A DNA stretch of 64,000 nt from Pyrenophora tritici-repentis. Taxonomy: Eukaryota; Ascomycota; Dothideomycetes; Pleosporales; Pleosporaceae. Position numbers and translations under genes: made by a program. Numbering within the stretch: position 1 is the stretch's first letter; every line of letters begins with the position of its first letter. The notes below the pieces were generated by a model. The model was not told where the DNA came from, did not search any database, and saw only the letters and a program-made list of their open reading frames with translations. The stretch spans positions 3,720,001 to 3,784,000 of the forward strand of contig NC_089391.1 in NCBI RefSeq assembly GCF_003171515.1. Direction: 5' to 3'. This document shows positions 33,585 to 45,825 of the stretch, piece by piece.

Positions 33585-35755
33585 TTTTGCTGAAGTTGGA
33601 TTGGATGGTATAATAGACGAGATACTGAAGCTTCGAATGAGGGTTTAAACGTCGAAATCGATTGGGAGAATGGTGGTTGCGGGAAGTCGAATCTTGGAGT
33701 TGGGGCCATCCGCGAGTGAGGGGCATGTACGTTTTATAGGGCGCTCGTCCTCGAGAGCCGCCAACAGATCACACAACTCAAAAGACGCTAGTCATCCACT
33801 CCCATTCTAGATGCGCGTTTGATCTGTTGTTAGGCTAAGGGCGCTCACTGACTCTGGGCGCGGTGCGGCTGCTGTAAGTTCATTTTGTTGGGGGGTTCCC
33901 GAGCCTGCTGTTCGGAAGCGCACGCGTTCACCCCCAGCTTCGTCCCTCTACGTCCTGTTCAAATTCTCATGATGCTCCCGGCCTATCCCCAGCGTGTGTC
34001 AGATGTCTCGCAGTAGGCAGCACTTGCCTAGGGCTTTTATTCGCCCCATTATCGATAGTAACTGACTAGCCAAAGTCTGCCTATTTTCAAGATCTCATAG
34101 GGGGCTTTTGTGCGCTTTGAGGAGCTCTCGCTCAAAGCACATGCCTCGATGACTTGTACACCAACGCGCCTCAGATGGCTCTTGCGCCTCTCCTTTTTCA
34201 TATTCGAATTCATGTTCATAATACCAATGTTATGAGACCTCCGAATGTTTGCTTGAACCAATGTTCCAGGCTTGTTTTGGAGTTTTGCGCGTCGCCCCTC
34301 GCTGACCTTCGTGGTGTTTCGCTTGCGCCTCAGCGCTTTTCCTTCAACTTGCAACAACGCATTCGAAAAAGCAAACCAAGTACGGAAATACCATCTTCGA
34401 GTATTGCGCAACACTTTCTATACAGTTTGCCGTCTTTCTTTGTTGCTGCCCGCACGCAATCGTGTTGATTCAGCGGTGTCCCGCCGGATCAGGGCGGGGA
34501 TGATCACGCGCTCCGAATACGCAAACAAGTCGCCCTTCCAATCCCATCATGATGGAAGGATATGATTCTCAAATTACCAGGAGGCAAAGATTCCTTTCCT
34601 TATTTCCTTATAGCCGCGCTTTTTTCTTATTGTACAACCATATCAAAATGTCGCGCGCGTTGAGCGAGCGCGTAGCTGTGTTGCGACCCTTGGCTGGATG
34701 ACGTTGCATAGCTCAACACAAACACGCAGCCTTCAACTCTTGAAACGAAGAGGTGTCAGTGCCTTATGCCATTGGACTTTTAGGAGAGCATATGCAAGTG
34801 AATTGTTACGCAAAACATGAGCCGAATCAAGTCCCTCCATCTGCTGCGACGCGCCTGAGATGTGAGGATTATTGGAGGACCTCCAGAAGACACGCACTAA
34901 GACGGACACACCAAATGACAGCACCCGAATACCGACCGCATGCCATGAGCTCTCGTTGCAGAAATACCATTTGCGCTATATCTCGCAACCATTATTTGGT
35001 TATGTTTTACAGTTTAGACACGCCAATATTGTGGCACCTAAGAGTATACGTCAAACATAAGGTTACCTCCTTAATTGTTCAACCATGCAAGAAGAGTCCA
35101 CCACTTCCGTCTGACATTTGATGTTTAATTCAATAAGCTTCCTGTGGGTGATCCACAGTTGGCTCCTGGACCCCTAGTACGGATGAAGCAACGCCAATTC
35201 TATCTCTGGTAAGCCACCAAGGAAATGTAAGCACTAGATCCACCGCTACCACCGCACGTTTCCCTCATCCGATGCACATCAGGGTAAGATGATAACTAAG
35301 CAACGAGTACGTCCAGCATACCAATAGAGTGGTGAAGTCTTCTGCACTGTCCATTGGTTCCACAGCATCCACAGTCAGTGCTCAGGGTTGGTACGTGGCG
35401 TACAGGAAACCTATTGTTAATACGACCAACTATTACAGCACCACGTATCTGTAGTTTTCGTTGAGTTGTGACGGAGTGTTTTGCTTATGGTGAAACATCA
35501 CGGTGTTCTTATTCGCAAGTTCGAAGTTGCGAAAATGGGAGGATTATCGAATGGAACCGGCATTTAGTACCGAAGCGTACACATCACAACCACGATGAGA
35601 CATTCAAAGCAAGTAAAGAGTATTCTAGGTAAAGGTTGATTCGTCTATAAGCTGTATTTACAATAGGGTTCAGCAACTGCCCATATATACAAGGAGAACT
35701 CCATCGTCTAAAATCTACAATCGATCACTGTCTGAGGTCCTAAGCCATGATACGC
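33585..35755. other. Gene-free stretch including the H1 promoter
   Basis: 2.2 kb between histone H1 (starting leftward) and the 3' end of the secreted protein. Short frames on both strands look random. No RNA gene recognised. Confidence 0.45.
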
Positions 35756-36346
35756 TTAGAAAGAGTAGTGGCAGCGGAGGTCCTCGGGCTTCTTGACGGC
35801 GAGACCACTGAAGGGAATGCAGTCCTTCTGGCCAGCGGGGTCAAAGTTACCACCGAGCCAGACGGCGTAGCCACCACCAACAGCGTTGGGACAAGCCTGG
35901 AAGTTAAGCTGGTCCTTGAAGATGTCGTTGGTAGTGTAGGTGAGAATGCTGTCCTTGGTGATGGACCAGCCGTCGTATTGAGCGTACTTGGGACCGGGCT
36001 GAGCTCCAGTGGTGAAGCCGATGGCGCCTTGGGCCATGCCGGAGCGGTCGACGTAGACAGACTGGTATGGGGCCTCGGTGAAGAGGTTGAGGGTGCCGTT
36101 CTGGCCGAGCTGGAAGGTAGCGTAGTTGTGCTCGTCGCCGCAGTTGGTCTCGTTCTGCTTAGGAGCGTTGATGTAGAGTCGGCTGTTGGCGGCTTGCATG
36201 TTGCCGAACTGGATGGGGGTGCCAGTGCGAAGGCTCATGACGTGGAAGGTGTCGCCGGGGCTGATCTTCTCGAACTGAGTGGCCTGGGGAAGAGCAGAGA
36301 CCATGGTGGCGGCAGTAGCAGCAATGGCGGTGGTGGTGAACTTCAT
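35756..36346 (-). CDS. Small secreted cell-wall protein, PhiA-like
   Basis: Single exon, 196 residues. Signal peptide MKFTTTAIAATAATMVSALP, with cleavage likely after the Ala/Pro stretch. The mature chain has four Cys (NCGDEH, ACPNAV, DCIPF, RCHYSF) and the layout FHVMSLRTGTPIQFGNMQA near the front and ACPN...YAVWLGG...DCIPFSGLAV near the end. This resembles the fungal PhiA / IgE-binding surface protein family (Aspergillus PhiA is needed for phialide development). Expected in the wall or medium. Sequence similarity was judged from memory of the pattern, so the family call is moderate; secretion is well supported. Could act as a surface protein in host contact, but nothing shows this. Confidence 0.7.
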   Translation of the reverse strand: MKFTTTAIAATAATMVSALPQATQFEKISPGDTFHVMSLRTGTPIQFGNMQAANSRLYINAPKQNETNCGDEHNYATFQLGQNGTLNLFTEAPYQSVYVDRSGMAQGAIGFTTGAQPGPKYAQYDGWSITKDSILTYTTNDIFKDQLNFQACPNAVGGGYAVWLGGNFDPAGQKDCIPFSGLAVKKPEDLRCHYSF

Positions 36347-36475
36347 GTTTGCGGTTGGAGGATTTGGTTGTTGGTTTGGTGGTGAAGGTATTAAATTGAT
36401 GGATTAGATTGTAGTAGTGATTGTGTGATGGTGGTTGAGTTGGATGATGAGTATTAGATGGCAGACTGTCCAGCT

Positions 36476-36483
36476 CTTATATA
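36476..36483 (-). promoter_or_regulatory. TATA box of the PhiA-like gene
   Basis: TATATAAG on the minus strand, 130 bp upstream of the start codon, followed by a leader rich in CACCA/CAACC repeats, as in highly expressed fungal genes. Confidence 0.6.
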
Positions 36484-39400
36484 CACAGCAGTCCTGTGCC
36501 CACATCACCCTCCCTACATACATGACCAGCACAGATGAGGCTATTCCCCTCGGCTTTGCCGCTTAATGCAACGAGATGAAGTCACATCAGGTCCGAACAC
36601 GAGCAATGGCCCATAGAAAATCCGTGTCTCCCCATGTTTTCGTCCTTAGGAAACGAACCGCGCCACAGCCGGTGCAAACAATCCAGGGTCATGCTGTGCC
36701 GTCCCCCCGAATTCCTGTACTTGCGCATGAAAGTCGAATCAAAAGCATGGATAGCGATGATGCGGTGGCGATCCGAAAAGGGCCGAAGAGCGGGCGTCAA
36801 GCCAAAACGGGCTAGAGAACTGCCAGTTGTGGTCGGCCGAGCCCTCCGGCAGGCCCCTATTGGTTCGCTCGAGGTCGGCAAAGGCGTCCCAGAATAGATT
36901 TCGATACATGAAAGATGGGTTCCTTGAGCAATATTGTTCTGGCATGGACGCTATGCACAACACTTGCTGTCATTTCTCGTGTTTTGGCAGTCATGGACGT
37001 GGGGCGGCGAAGAAGAAAGGAATAACGTAACGATGCCGCTTCGGCAACTGGAATGCCGTTTACCCCTTCAATCTCTTCATCACACTGACTAGACAACACG
37101 ACAACGCTTCCAAGGAAGCTCCAAAATTGTCTAACAAAAACGTTGGATACCAGCCTTGTGCGTATGCCGAGCACACTCGCGCTCAACGCGCTGGCGCAAC
37201 GCTACCGATACCCGTCCAGCCTAGAAGCCTGAAAACAGCTCACGCGACTATACTGTCCGTCACTATTATTGTGCATCTAGCCTCTCCTTGAAATCCGAAA
37301 TGCTACGTAGTAAAAATATCCGGATGAACCTCGGTCCATCAGTGCAATCAACTAAGGGGGGGGACTGATCCATGTCTCGTCCGTCTATACCTTGTATTGC
37401 TCGCCCACAACCTCGGGAGTGCCCCAGAAACACATCTGCCTAGTCAGTCTGCATGAGCGGTGTGGTGATGTATTAGCTTTGGCTCAGCCACAATTAACGA
37501 CTTTTTCCGAACGTGAAGGTCATGAAAGTCGATGTTTCTCTCAGTACTATTTTCGTCGCAAAGGTATCCCTCCGCGTCGTTCCTTTTCTCTGCCCCTGTG
37601 CGCACAGCTGTTACCCACCACTTCGGAAATGTCAATATCTGTAGAGTGGATCTATGCAATCAACGTGCGACAGTTTTGCTCGTATAACGTCGATCGTCAA
37701 TCGCTTTCTACATACAGACAACCGTTACTGGCCAAGGAAGAAGCAATGTACTTGGAATACGCAAGGCACCGTCAGTGTGTGCAATCAACTCTGGGGTCTT
37801 TCTGATTATTGTGTGGAGCGTTGCATTCGTTGCGCTCGTATCCCCAACAATCCGAGTAAGGAGACAGCTCACACAACTTGTCATACGATACTCGTATACA
37901 TACAGTAATAGTGGAGACACGCTTTCGAGTGAGTTGGCATGTGTACAGAGGCTCGAGCTAAAGAGTGGAAGCGTGACGTCGTCGTCGGGCGGAAGAAGAG
38001 TCTACATAGCGTGATTCATAGGAACTCACAGCTGGTTGACATCGGCTTAAAAATTTGAGAGCAAGAGTGGAAAACCTACATGCGATCGACGAAAGTTTCT
38101 TGTGACTTCTGTCTTGGCCAATGTTGATCATGACGACAGCCCAGTCAAGGTGGACCACCTAATTATCAATGATGTAAATGTCACTGGATACTGTGATGGC
38201 GCTGGGCGGGTGACGGGCAGTGGTTTCGTGGTGGTCTTCTCCTCGTTGTGTTCTCCTTGTGTTGTCCTTTGGCCTCTTCATCACATCCAACGCTTCTCCC
38301 ACATCAATTCTATAGCTCATGCAACTCCGAAATGTGGATCGAAGACAAACGGGTTACAAACGGTCTATGGGTGCGTGAGTTGACGTGCATACCGAGGATG
38401 AGCATATAGGCCCTTCAAAGAGATAAGTGTATTCTGTTTGGTTCTTGAAACCGCAATGTGACTAAAGGTGAGGATGTACGAGCGAAGATTGGGAGGCTGC
38501 TGTGGATATTCACATTGAATCATTCCAGGTTATCCAAGATAGGGTCCAAGTCAGTTGGGATGAACGGAGATATCTGATCGTGATGAGCGCAATAAAGACA
38601 GACTTCACTTGTGATAACACATAGGCTGAGGTGGTGTGAGATGAAGATTCTGTTTCTTCGAATCGAATCTTCTGTGCCAGCGGTCAAAATTACTCTCGTG
38701 AAGATGGTGTGCCGGTAGCGTGGTCCACTTGCCGGGGAGGCTTACCGTTTTGTACTTTTCAGGCTTAGCCTCCAACTTAGCGCCCACCCGTCGACACTGT
38801 AGGAAGGAATTTCCGCCGCAACCTCCACTTTGAGCGGCCGCATTTCCCTTGACGCTGCCAGCCTGAAAAGACGTTTACCCAAATAGACCAACGCACAGCG
38901 CGGAACGACGCGAACCTAGTGCTGTGGGATCCGGGGTAGCGCTGACAGCCTCGTGCGTGTTTCTGGGGTTTCCAGACACTACATATGTTCACCGCGGCCG
39001 TTGAAGATGCAGGAACGTTCGTATGACGTCCATGTGAGGGGTAAGGGGTTCCAGGGCCAATACTAGTCTCGCTGAAGCAGATCTGAACGGAACAATCTCA
39101 TGACATCTGGGAACAAGAAGAGATATTCATCAAGTGTTCACTTCTGAATCTCACGATCTGTAGTTGGAAGCTCGGCCAGTCTCGGACGCGAGGGTCCACA
39201 GAAACTTCGATCAAATTCTCGCAATCAGTGTGTCGGTCAACAACGTGTCGTGCACGCACACACCGAGGCCAGCTTTTAAGACACGAGGTGTGGAATCTGG
39301 AGAATCACAGAATACAATTTACTATCACATTAAAGCCTGCGAAAAAATATCGTTGATTACATATTTTTCTATTTTCCAAAAATCACATTCATTCCAGCGT

Positions 39401-39641
39401 TCCTCTACCAGAATCGGACGTGCGCACAACGGCAGTGATAGCCCTGACGCTAGTTGGAGAATAAGTACATGCCGTGGGTCCACCGGACAAGAGTTGATGC
39501 GTAGTCAAGCGAACCTCTGGACCTATAAGTAAGAAAGTTGCCGATCCTGTTCTTTTCTTTCACAGTTATCTGGGTCGCAGCCCCAACGAACATTGCACGA
39601 CATTGCCCTTATACCCAGGAGTGATAAGACAGACCCACATC
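36484..39641. other. 3.1-kb gene-free stretch
   Basis: Upstream of both the PhiA-like gene and the second sugar transporter. Frames up to about 137 codons (37392-37805 plus) show no domain or codon pattern I recognise. Confidence 0.4.
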
Positions 39642-41546
39642 ATGGGCGAACAAGACTCAGTTCAGATTTCTCCCGATGAGCAACAAGAGACGATGACGCA
39701 ATACTCCAGTAAGCAAGGGTTGGTGACTAGGGAACCATACGGGCCATCAGGTATGCATTTTCCATCTGCGAGCAAGATTCGCGATACGGAAAGATTCCCA
39801 ATGACTGACTCCACACAACAGGCTTCCGCGGTCTCTTCACAAACCCTTATGTGGCCATGTGTGCGGCGTTCGCTACCATTGGTGGCCTTCTCTTCGGATA
39901 CGACCAGGGTGTCATATCAGTAACTCTCGTTATGGACCAATTCCTCGCACGCTTCCCACGTGTCTCGACCGAGGCATCAGGAGCAGGGTTTTGGAAAGGC
40001 TTGATGACAGCTATGCTAGAATTGGGTGCCCTGATTGGCGCACTCTTTGCGGGTTGGCTTGCAGACAAGTTATCTAGGAAATATTCCATCGTTGTTGCAG
40101 TCGGAGTCTTTACCGTTGGCAGTATATTGCAGACTGCGGCAATGGAATATGCGATGCTGACTGTTGGGAGACTAATCGGAGGTATGGGTATTGGAGCGTG
40201 AGTCAAACATCTGGTCATATGTATCTAGGGGTTACTAACAGTACCTAGGCTTGCAGCTATCGCTCCACTCTACATCTCTGAGATTGCACCTCCTGAGATT
40301 CGAGGCGCTCTACTCGTCCTACAGGAGCTGAGTATCGTGCTCGGTATTGTGATCGCCTTCTGGACAACCTACGGTACTCGATACATGGCGGGTGAATGGT
40401 CTTGGCGCCTCCCTTTCCTAATTCAAATGTTGCCTGGTCTCATATTGGGCGCTGGCGTCGTGTTCTTGCCATTCTCTCCTCGTTGGCTCTGCAGCAAAGG
40501 TCGAGATGAAGAAGCCCTTGTCGTCTTGGGTAAACTTCGCAAACTACCCACCGATGACCCGCGTATCTTCCAGGAATGGTGCGAAATTCGCGCCGAAGTC
40601 ACCTTCAACCACGAAGTCAATGTTGAGAGACATCCCGACTTGCAAACACCTACGCGTATGAACGGTTTCAAACTGGAGGTACAATCTTGGCTGGACTGCT
40701 TTAGACATGGATGCTGGAAGCGGACTGTTGTTGGTGTTGGCCTCATGTTCTTCCAGCAATTCGTTGGTATGTACATTCAGGAGTACCAGATGATGGTAAT
40801 ACTGACAAAGCTGTAGGTATAAATGCGCTCATCTACTACTCACCATCTCTCTTCAAGACGCTAGGCCAAGACTATGAGATGCAGCTCCTACTTTCCGGAA
40901 TCATCAATTGCATGCAACTCTTCGGTGTCGTTACGAGCTTATGGACTATGGATCGTTTCGGACGTCGACCTTTGCTCCTGATTGGCGCTGGGCTCATGTT
41001 CATCTGTCATCTCATCATCGCCGTCTTGGTAGGCAAGTTTGGGGATCGGTGGACCGACTATGCAGCCGAAGGCTGGGTCGCAGTTGCTTTCCTCTTCTTC
41101 TACATGTTCAGCTTCGGTGCCACCTGGGGCCCAGTCCCGTGGTCGATGCCCGCGGAAATCTTCCCGTCGTCTTTGCGAGCCAAAGGCGTTGCGCTTTCTA
41201 CGTGTTCGAACTGGCTGAACAACTTCATTATTGTAAGTCACCTTGTTCCAAGAGTCTGTGCAACGTTCGGAAAAGCTCAGTGACTAATACGTGCTTCCAG
41301 GGCCTCATTACTCCCCCTCTTGTACAAAACACGGGCTACGGAGCTTACACATTCTTCGTCGTCTTCTGTCTTCTCGCTTTTATTTTCACCTTCTTTATTG
41401 TCCCAGAGACGTCGGGGAAAACGCTGGAGGAGATGGACAGCGTTTTCAAAGATGTCAGCAGTGAGGCAGAAGAGCGGCAAAAGGCGCGCATCATGCACGA
41501 CATTGTTGAGGGAAAGAGAGACGACATTACGATTGCAAAGCCTTAG
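39642..41546 (+). CDS. MFS sugar transporter (sugar porter family)
   Basis: Five exons: 39642-39750, 39822-40197, 40249-40766, 40817-41232, 41301-41546; introns 50-71 bp; 554 residues. Sugar-porter motifs: GGLLFGYDQGVISV in helix 1, LADKLSRK in loop 2-3 (the usual GRR is SRK here), GRLIGGMGIGAL, PFSPRWLCSKGR, FFQQFVGINALIYYSP in helix 7, DRFGRRPLL and VPETSGKTLEEMD. A charged N-terminal tail of about 45 residues precedes helix 1. Different subfamily from the transporter at 23.5-25.4 kb, nearer to the broad hexose/pentose uptake group. Substrate not assignable by reading. Plasma membrane. Confidence 0.92.
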
Positions 41547-42273
41547 AGCACATGGAGTATCGCACATGTATTTAACGAGCTATTACCTATACGCTAAGAG
41601 ATTTTCACGATCATATCACTAATCATAACGCACTCTGCCCTTTACGACGACACTCAGATATCTTCACATGTTCGATTGATCACAGCAAGAGACATACAAC
41701 GCTAGCCCAGCCAACCCTACCCTCGTCTTTGCAAAAAAAATTCCGCGGAAATCTCAGCCCTCGATTCGAAATACCGCATTAAAAGATTGCGGCATGGTGC
41801 ACGTTACACGCGCCTTCTCCCCGGCATGCGCACCGCGCACGACACGCCCTAGAACAGTTTGTTGACCGGAACGTGAGCACTGATGCGCCTTTGAATGGTC
41901 CGATGTAACGCAACAAGGTGGTGACGCGGCTTGTGTGACGTTTGACAGTGGTGTTGAGAGTGGCTAATCTGCACCTTGGCGTTTTACTGCGTCAAGTGGC
42001 CGGGGACCACATGGGGGGTAGGGCGAGGGGCTTTGAGTCACGCCAGGCAAGAATATATGCTTTAACTAGCGGGACTTGTAAAGCCGAAGAATGTCGAATG
42101 ATTCTTGGCTTCGCCATTATAAACTCGATCACCAGATACGTACAACCATGGTTACTTTGAAGGGATGCACACTCAGAAGTAGTTATCTCAGATAACTTAT
42201 CTGTCGATAAGAATTGATCTAATTGACCATGAATGAGACCTTCATTTTTTTTACCAAAGAAACGTGACTTTTG
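41547..42273. other. Convergent intergenic region
   Basis: About 730 bp between the transporter and AnmK-like 3' ends. Contains an imperfect AGATAACTTATCT-like palindrome near 42188-42200. No gene recognised. Confidence 0.45.
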
Positions 42274-43757
42274 TCAGGACAACTCCATTACACTTACTCC
42301 GCGCATCCCACCCCTTGACGTTAACCCAAGATTTTGAAACCCCAACTCCATATTCCCTGAAATCTCGACATGTCTTGCTATACAGCGCGGTTTACCATTG
42401 CCGAAATTTTGCAATCGACTTGAAAGGTTTCCCCAACCCATGCCCTGTACGACTCTCCCCAACACTACGTCTTCTCCTACTTGTATCGGGGGCCACGATA
42501 AAGCCACAGAAGAGCGTATTGGTACTCCAAGTACTGCTTCAAGCGCAAGGTGCGCATAGCATACAGCCTCATTCGCATCGCCCGGTATGCCGATATCGTC
42601 TAGAGGCTTTGTGATGACGCTCTCGGGAAGCTCTGCTTCGAGGTAGTCGATAATGTTGGTATTGCGTGCACTCGGGCCGCTGATGAAGAGTTCTTCTACG
42701 GTCTGGTGTTCAGAGAAGCCAAGCGCGAGTAATCTGCAGTACTGTCTGAGCATGTTCTCGGCTGTTATGCGTGTGATGGTGGCGATGATATCTGCCCTAG
42801 ATAATTTCAGGGAGAGACACGTATCGATCAGTCGTTGGGCTTCGTGGTCGCCAAACATCTCTCTAGCTATTCTTGGAGAAGGTAGACTGGTTGAGTAGTC
42901 GTTATATGCGAGAAACTGTTTCACTACAGCCTGGTTGACCATTCCGCGCATCCCCAACTTGCCATTGTTGTCTTCGTGACAGTTGTTCGAAGTACAATAC
43001 CTCACAGCGTAGTTGACTAACAGGCTCCCAGGACCACAGTCGCGCCAGTATGTTTTCCAAGGACTCCCGTCGGTCCAGGGAGGGATGAAGCTGCAATTCA
43101 CTAGCTCGCCGATGGCGAGACAGGCGCGGAACTTGAAGGGGTGTCTCAAGAATATCCTATTGACAAATGCCACTGGAGAAACGTGGGGCTTAACGTAGCT
43201 AGTCTCAATGACTGCGAAATCGAAGACAGTGGTGACACCCGTATTGGCGGTGACGTCGACATTCCATCCCAATGTGTGCATGTTCAGGTCGTCTGACTCG
43301 GGCATAGCTACCCGTCTTAAACCTGACATGTGGGTGCCGATCAGGTCTATAGAATCGATCTGCACACCATAGTTGTGGCAAAATGTCTTGATCCCATTGG
43401 AGAACATGCACCCCAGTAGTGTGTTGACGTGGGCCACCACCGTAGGGTTGCACTCGACCTCGCGAAGAGAGGCAAGGATCTGGTTTCGGACGATGGAGGA
43501 AGTAGGTACCGAGCCGTACTGTGGTGGTCAGCCGACTATACGATGCCAGTATCAGTATTACACACTTGAACGAGTTCCAGGCGGAGCGCGGCGCGTGGAG
43601 AGGCCTGTCGATACCGAACCAACGCACAGTCGAGCTGGATCAGGCCACTTCCACTACAGACACCCAGGACGTGGATGTCCAATGCATCTCGAATGCTCTC
43701 CCTGGTCCTCTTCGTATTGCTTTGTGGGCTGGTATAGCTCGTCGTTGAGTCGCGCAT
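42274..43757 (-). CDS. Anhydro-N-acetylmuramic acid kinase (AnmK) family protein
   Basis: Two exons: 43757-43566 and 43518-42274 joined across a 47-bp phase-0 intron; 478 residues. Family landmarks: LDIHVLGVCSGSGLIQLDCALVRY (start of the ATPase-fold kinase domain), IDSIDLIGTH, FDFAVIETSY, and DCGPGSLLVNYAV followed by GKLGMRGMVNQAVVKQFL, matching the DTGPGN and GK-G-V motifs. In bacteria AnmK phosphorylates and opens anhydro-MurNAc during peptidoglycan recycling. Fungi lack peptidoglycan, so the substrate here is unknown. The glycine motif normally GTSMDGID reads GSGLIQLD, so the MDG triplet is lost and activity is doubtful. Family membership is fairly sure; function is not. Confidence 0.8.
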
Positions 43758-45139
43758 GCTGGATCTGATTGCTACTCAAACATGAAAGAAACATGAGCGC
43801 CGCAGCTGGAGAATCGAATAGCCATCCAGTGGCTTCTATCTGGGCAGTGTCAGACGTCTTTCGGGAAAGCGCCCCATACGGAAGATGTGCGTAGGAACAA
43901 CGTATGATGAACATCATCGCAAATGAGGGGCACTTCTTGCCGATAGGTGCAGGCCTGAACGTCGACGCCGCCAAAATATCGCTTTGGTTCGCGATTAGAC
44001 GCCGGCTTTGCAATACTTCGAGACGATATACGCGAAGGGGGTTTGCTCGGAGAACTCACCCGGCCAGCAGAAATGACGTGGCTCCTTCTTAGCTTCCCGT
44101 CTTAGATCTGACGTCCTTGAGACAGCTTCTACCGCTCTGACAAGCCGAATGCATACGAAATTGTTGTAAGAGGCGACACTTTCCCCGCACGCGAACGATT
44201 CGTCACAGGTAGGTGTACAAGAACGATGCACAGAGTCAAGTCGAGTGTGCTTGAGTCGTGGCACTCCGAGGCCAGTTGGCCAAGATGAAACTGTAATCAA
44301 GTGCATTTGCTTCGACGCGACTATACAAGCCACCAGGAACAGTATAGAAGATGTGGATATACCAAAACAGGAAACGTCTAACGGTTTCGGTACCCACTAG
44401 CACTCCAACGTGTGGTTCAAGCGTCTCATAGGTTGTCATTGGTGCTAGAAGCTCAAGTTGTTGAGGGGCCTAGATGCCGATGAGACGGTATCGAGCATCA
44501 TCGATCAGGTTCCAATAATATTCGATCAACCATAGGCAAGATCAACGACATGGCAAACATCAACAGTAGTGTACCCTACGCCTAGCTCCGGTGACCCAGA
44601 GTATTCCCGTCTTATTTCTATGGCAGATTGTACGTCTTTGATCACCAGAAGTCCGAGCTGAGGTAGTAGTAGTAGTAGTAGTAGTATCCATTAACGTCCT
44701 TTTTCAGTCAGAGACTATGTAGGACGGTGGCCTAGGGCCGTTTGACTAGTTTTTTCCCTCTATACCCGTAGGATTTCGTTTCTTTGGTCGAGTTTGACTA
44801 TGGGGGTTTGGGTTTTTTGCTTCTATACAGGAAAGAGAGAGAGACCTTGTAATAGACACCCGTTTATCTCCACCTTTGTGACCAATCCCTTTGCTATAAT
44901 AACCCCGTGCTCCTAAGACTGAAAAAAACCTCGTAGGGGAAAAAGTCATGGGACCTTGAACGTTTGTTGTATATAGCGGCAGTTGCGGCATATTTTCGTC
45001 TCGGCGGTACTTTGTGGCTCGGTTGTACGGCGGCGGCTAGCGTTAAGCGTGCGGGGTATTGGTGAAAAACTTTCCAGGTTTCGAAAGGAGCCGTTCGATG
45101 TTTTTTGGTAAAGCTAGAATAATAGAATTATTATAGCGG
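43758..45139. other. Gene-free stretch with a microsatellite
   Basis: 1.4 kb upstream of the AnmK-like gene. No protein recognised; contains the GTA repeat listed separately. Confidence 0.4.
44663..44686. repeat. GTA trinucleotide microsatellite
   Basis: Eight GTA units in tandem. Confidence 0.9.
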
Positions 45140-45223
45140 TGAGGGGAGAAGGATTCGAACCTTCAACCTCTGCGAGCAAGCTAGCAGAAGCAACCAGGCG
45201 CACTACCACTGCGCCATCCCCCC
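45140..45223 (-). tRNA. tRNA-like gene, anticodon unresolved
   Basis: 84 nt on the minus strand. Acceptor arm GGGGGGA/TCCCCTC pairs over 7 bp with one G-T, followed by discriminator A; D arm GCGC...GCGC with loop AGTGGTAGT; T arm GAAGG TTCGAAT CCTTC, perfect. The 33 nt between D and T arms fit a long-variable-arm tRNA or one with a 10-nt intron, but no standard seven-base anticodon loop with U33 can be drawn. Best pairing is CTGGT/GCTAG around TGCTTCT. A/B-box promoter sequences (TGGCGCAGTGG, GGTTCGAATCC) are intact. Could be a diverged or pseudo-tRNA. Confidence 0.6.
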
Positions 45224-45825
45224 TCCGAGCTGAGGTGTTGGGTCGCGGTCGGCACGATTCGCCGAATATCTCATGCCGTAAATGTATGTGGTATCTCGCA
45301 CATTACCACCGAGACGGGTGCTGAGAGTCTGGTCGACATCTAATGAGGATGCAGCGTACCGCCTTATTATCAAGGTTTCACGCGCAATCGCCCCTGGGCG
45401 CACCGAAGCACCCTTCCGTCTTGTACCCTTTTTGTGAATCCGGTATGGGAATAATAACTGTATTTCATATACCTTGAATGCCATGGAACACTTACATTTG
45501 TTCGAGGTACCAAGCACGTACACCATCATTTCTTCAGGTGAGTACCTGTGACTTCGTCCATTGATACATCGAACTCGTATCGCATCAAGTCTTACACTAG
45601 AGCTACAAATGACCGAATTTCGATATTGTGAGATCGGCAGGATGAGATATACTTGTCTACTGATATTTGTAGCTTTGCTTTGGCTTGTGCTACACCACAT
45701 CACCGTGGATCGGCCCGTTTTTGGTAGATCGATACATCCTCAAAGTGTTGGAATTTTTGGCTAGTACACCAAATTAAGCTCTCTGCGGAAATTTTGTCTC
45801 AGACGGAAGTTTTCATTGTATATTG
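45224..45825. other. Intergenic region
   Basis: 600 bp between the tRNA-like locus and the 3' end of the transcription factor. A 166-codon minus frame (45203-45703) overlaps the tRNA and has no recognised domain. Confidence 0.45.

Noticed and set aside
35747..36385. Plus-strand frame of 212 codons
   Set aside because: Antisense of the secreted PhiA-like protein, which has a signal peptide and TATA box in the other direction.
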